Part shown: piece by piece, positions 31,693 through 32,541 of the stretch | Position numbering within the stretch: position 1 is the stretch's first letter | How the letters are laid out: every line of letters begins with the position of its first letter | Origin: Ignavibacteria bacterium RIFOXYC2_FULL_35_21 | GTDB lineage: Bacteria > Bacteroidota > Ignavibacteria > Kapaibacteriales > UBA2268 | DNA: 32,541 nucleotides | Assembly (NCBI GenBank): GCA_001804705.1 | Contig: MHAY01000069.1 | Location: 1-32,541 of the forward strand | Direction: 5' to 3' | Translations under genes and position numbers: made by a program | The notes under the pieces: generated by a model | Databases searched by the model: none | What the model was told of the DNA's origin: nothing | Seen by the model: the letters and a program-made list of their open reading frames with translations, nothing else

Positions 31693-31977
31693 ATGAACTC
31701 AGATAACAGAATCATCGAACTTTTGTCGGAAATGCTGATTGAGCAGAAGAAAACTAATGAAAAGTTAGGACATGTTGATGGTAGGCTGAGAAACCTTGAA
31801 GTTCAATTTGGCGGGATGGACAAAAGGCTTGAAAGACTCGAGAAACAGCAGGCTAAAACTAACCTTGCAATTGGAGAACTACGTTTGTCTATTATGAATT
31901 TTGCTGAAAAGATTAACCATCAGAACCAACTCGAGAAACGAGTTACTAAACTTGAAAAAGTAATATTCAAGAACTGA
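31693..31977 (+). CDS. Small coiled-coil protein of unknown function
   Basis: The 94-aa protein is built mainly of heptad-type helix (ELLSEMLIEQKKTNEKLGHV, MDKRLERLEKQQAKTNLAIG, EKINHQNQLEKRVTKLEKVI), so it should form a coiled-coil oligomer. There is no signal peptide or membrane segment. Similar short coiled-coil proteins of unknown role occur widely in FCB genomes. It lies 27 bp upstream of archease and could be cotranscribed with it. Confidence 0.7.
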   Translation: MNSDNRIIELLSEMLIEQKKTNEKLGHVDGRLRNLEVQFGGMDKRLERLEKQQAKTNLAIGELRLSIMNFAEKINHQNQLEKRVTKLEKVIFKN

Positions 31978-32004
31978 TTTCATTCTAAATACATATCTTT
32001 CACA

Positions 32005-32418
32005 ATGGGCTATTTCGAATATCTTCCGCATACAGCCGATGTTAGAATCAGAGCAGTTGGTTCGGATTTAGCCGACCTTTTTGATTCTGCTTTGAAAGGT
32101 TTGTGTGAAGTTATATATAGTGAGCCAATAAGCAATCAAAAACTGACAATCAAAACAAAAATCAATCTGACTTCCATTGACAGCTCAGCTCTTATTATAG
32201 ATTTTTTATCCGAAGTGTTATTATTGATGTATAAAAATAAAGCTGTATTTCCTGATATACAAATCTCAAAATTGGAAAATAATCAAATCACAGCAGAATT
32301 GAGCGGTTTCCATATTGATGGATTCACAGAAGACATCAAAGCAGTAACCTACCACGATGCAGAAATCATCACAAACAAAGAAAATCAATTAGAAGTGGTA
32401 ATTACATTGGATATTTAA
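32005..32418 (+). CDS. Archease
   Basis: Archease activates the RtcB-type RNA ligase by promoting guanylylation and turnover. The 137-aa protein has the family start FEYLPHTADVRIRAVGSDLA, the middle SALIIDFLSEVLLLMY, and the conserved end DIKAVTYHDAEI with acidic metal-binding residues. Full family length is present. RtcB is not seen in this window, so the ligase must be elsewhere, or this archease may have another partner. The gene ends just before the heptamer repeat and IS end at the right edge. Confidence 0.92.
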   Translation: MGYFEYLPHTADVRIRAVGSDLADLFDSALKGLCEVIYSEPISNQKLTIKTKINLTSIDSSALIIDFLSEVLLLMYKNKAVFPDIQISKLENNQITAELSGFHIDGFTEDIKAVTYHDAEIITNKENQLEVVITLDI

Positions 32419-32421
32419 TCG

Positions 32422-32449
32422 AATTTACAATTCACAATTAAAAATTAAG
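32422..32449. repeat. Degenerate heptamer repeat (AATTNNN)x4
   Basis: Four 7-bp units AATTTAC, AATTCAC, AATTAAA and AATTAAG follow the archease stop. They share the AATT-plus-three pattern of the perfect array at 3842-3869. Confidence 0.75.
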
Positions 32450-32453
32450 AAAG

Positions 32454-32541
32454 TGTGCTGTCCTAAATAGCGTTGACTTTTGAATCAACAAAAAGGAGGA
32501 AAAACTATGGACAGCAGTAAGAAAAAGAGTAAACACCTATA
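32454..32541 (+). mobile_element. Probable insertion sequence, left end (truncated by the window)
   Basis: TGTGCTGTCCTAAATAGCGT at 32454 has the look of an IS terminal repeat. It is followed by a short dyad (GTTGA...TCAAC), a strong ribosome binding site AAAGGAGG and an ATG. The right end and the transposase body are outside the window, and the IS family cannot be assigned securely. Confidence 0.5.
32507..32541 (+). CDS. Start of a probable transposase gene (partial)
   Basis: ATG 32507 follows AAAGGAGG at 7-nt spacing, the best ribosome binding site near this edge. The visible start reads MDSSKKKSKHLY, basic as in many transposase N-termini. Only 11 full codons are present, so the product is inferred from the strong translation signal and the IS-like end before it. 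Confidence 0.5.
   Translation, partial: MDSSKKKSKHL

Noticed and set aside
32472-32489. GTTGA...TCAAC as a terminator after archease
   Set aside because: The stem is only 5 bp and lies inside the presumed IS end, so it more likely belongs to the element.

Overview
The window looks like chromosomal DNA of an A+T-rich bacterium of the FCB group (Bacteroidota, Ignavibacteriota or Candidatus Kapabacteria). Pointers are a secreted protein with a type IX secretion (T9SS) C-terminal sorting domain (3973-5382), an OmpA/PD40/carboxypeptidase-regulatory-like lipoprotein of PorE-like build (7181-8950), flavin-dependent thymidylate synthase, many short signal-peptide proteins of unknown function, and sparse Shine-Dalgarno signals. 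No rRNA or tRNA gene was seen. The assignment is inference from gene content.

Layout. (1) The left edge, 1-55, is the 3' end of a group II intron, followed by a Fic protein and a DinD-family protein. (2) 2086-8950 is mostly cell-surface biology: a secreted caspase-fold protein carrying six fascin-like repeats, a T9SS-sorted beta-propeller protein overlapping aat (leucyl/phenylalanyl-tRNA-protein transferase), a reverse-strand pair encoding a small protein and a retropepsin/SEC-C fusion, and the OmpA-type lipoprotein. (3) 9028-11549 is a complete type II restriction-modification system of the BsuBI/PstI family (expected site CTGCAG). (4) 11565-14476 is a PBP1A-type penicillin-binding protein coupled to an FAH-fold hydrolase. 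(5) 14494-17708 is accessory: a GxxExxY protein between imperfect inverted repeats, two exported proteins of unknown function, and a PIN-domain toxin gene broken by one missing base beside a small antitoxin-like gene. (6) 17867-19713 holds a small membrane protein and a sodium/calcium-exchanger-like antiporter. (7) 19744-26561, all reverse strand: an AAA/DUF4143 ATPase preceded by three dyads exactly 22 bp apart, an exported protein, trpS, a two-gene unit pairing a DCD-family (dCTP deaminase-like) protein with a GNAT-ASCH fusion, and a LiaF-like membrane protein. (8) 26724-27239 is a DUF2442/DUF4160 pair whose DUF4160 gene is also frameshifted by one base. (9) 27498-32418: thyX, two LolA-like paralogues, a 2-oxoacid dehydrogenase E2 with two lipoyl domains, a coiled-coil protein and archease. 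The right edge enters what looks like an insertion sequence.

How the genes work together. Housekeeping genes (aat, PBP1A, trpS, thyX, E2, archease) alternate with mobile or conflict-related cargo (group II intron, Fic, DinD, R-M, GxxExxY, PIN, DUF4143 ATPase, DUF4160/DUF2442, IS). The least explained items are the DCD/GNAT-ASCH two-gene unit, the retropepsin-SEC-C pair, the caspase-fascin fusion, and the phased operator-like array before the DUF4143 ATPase. Two toxin-antitoxin-like modules each carry a single-base loss, which is either real decay or an assembly indel.
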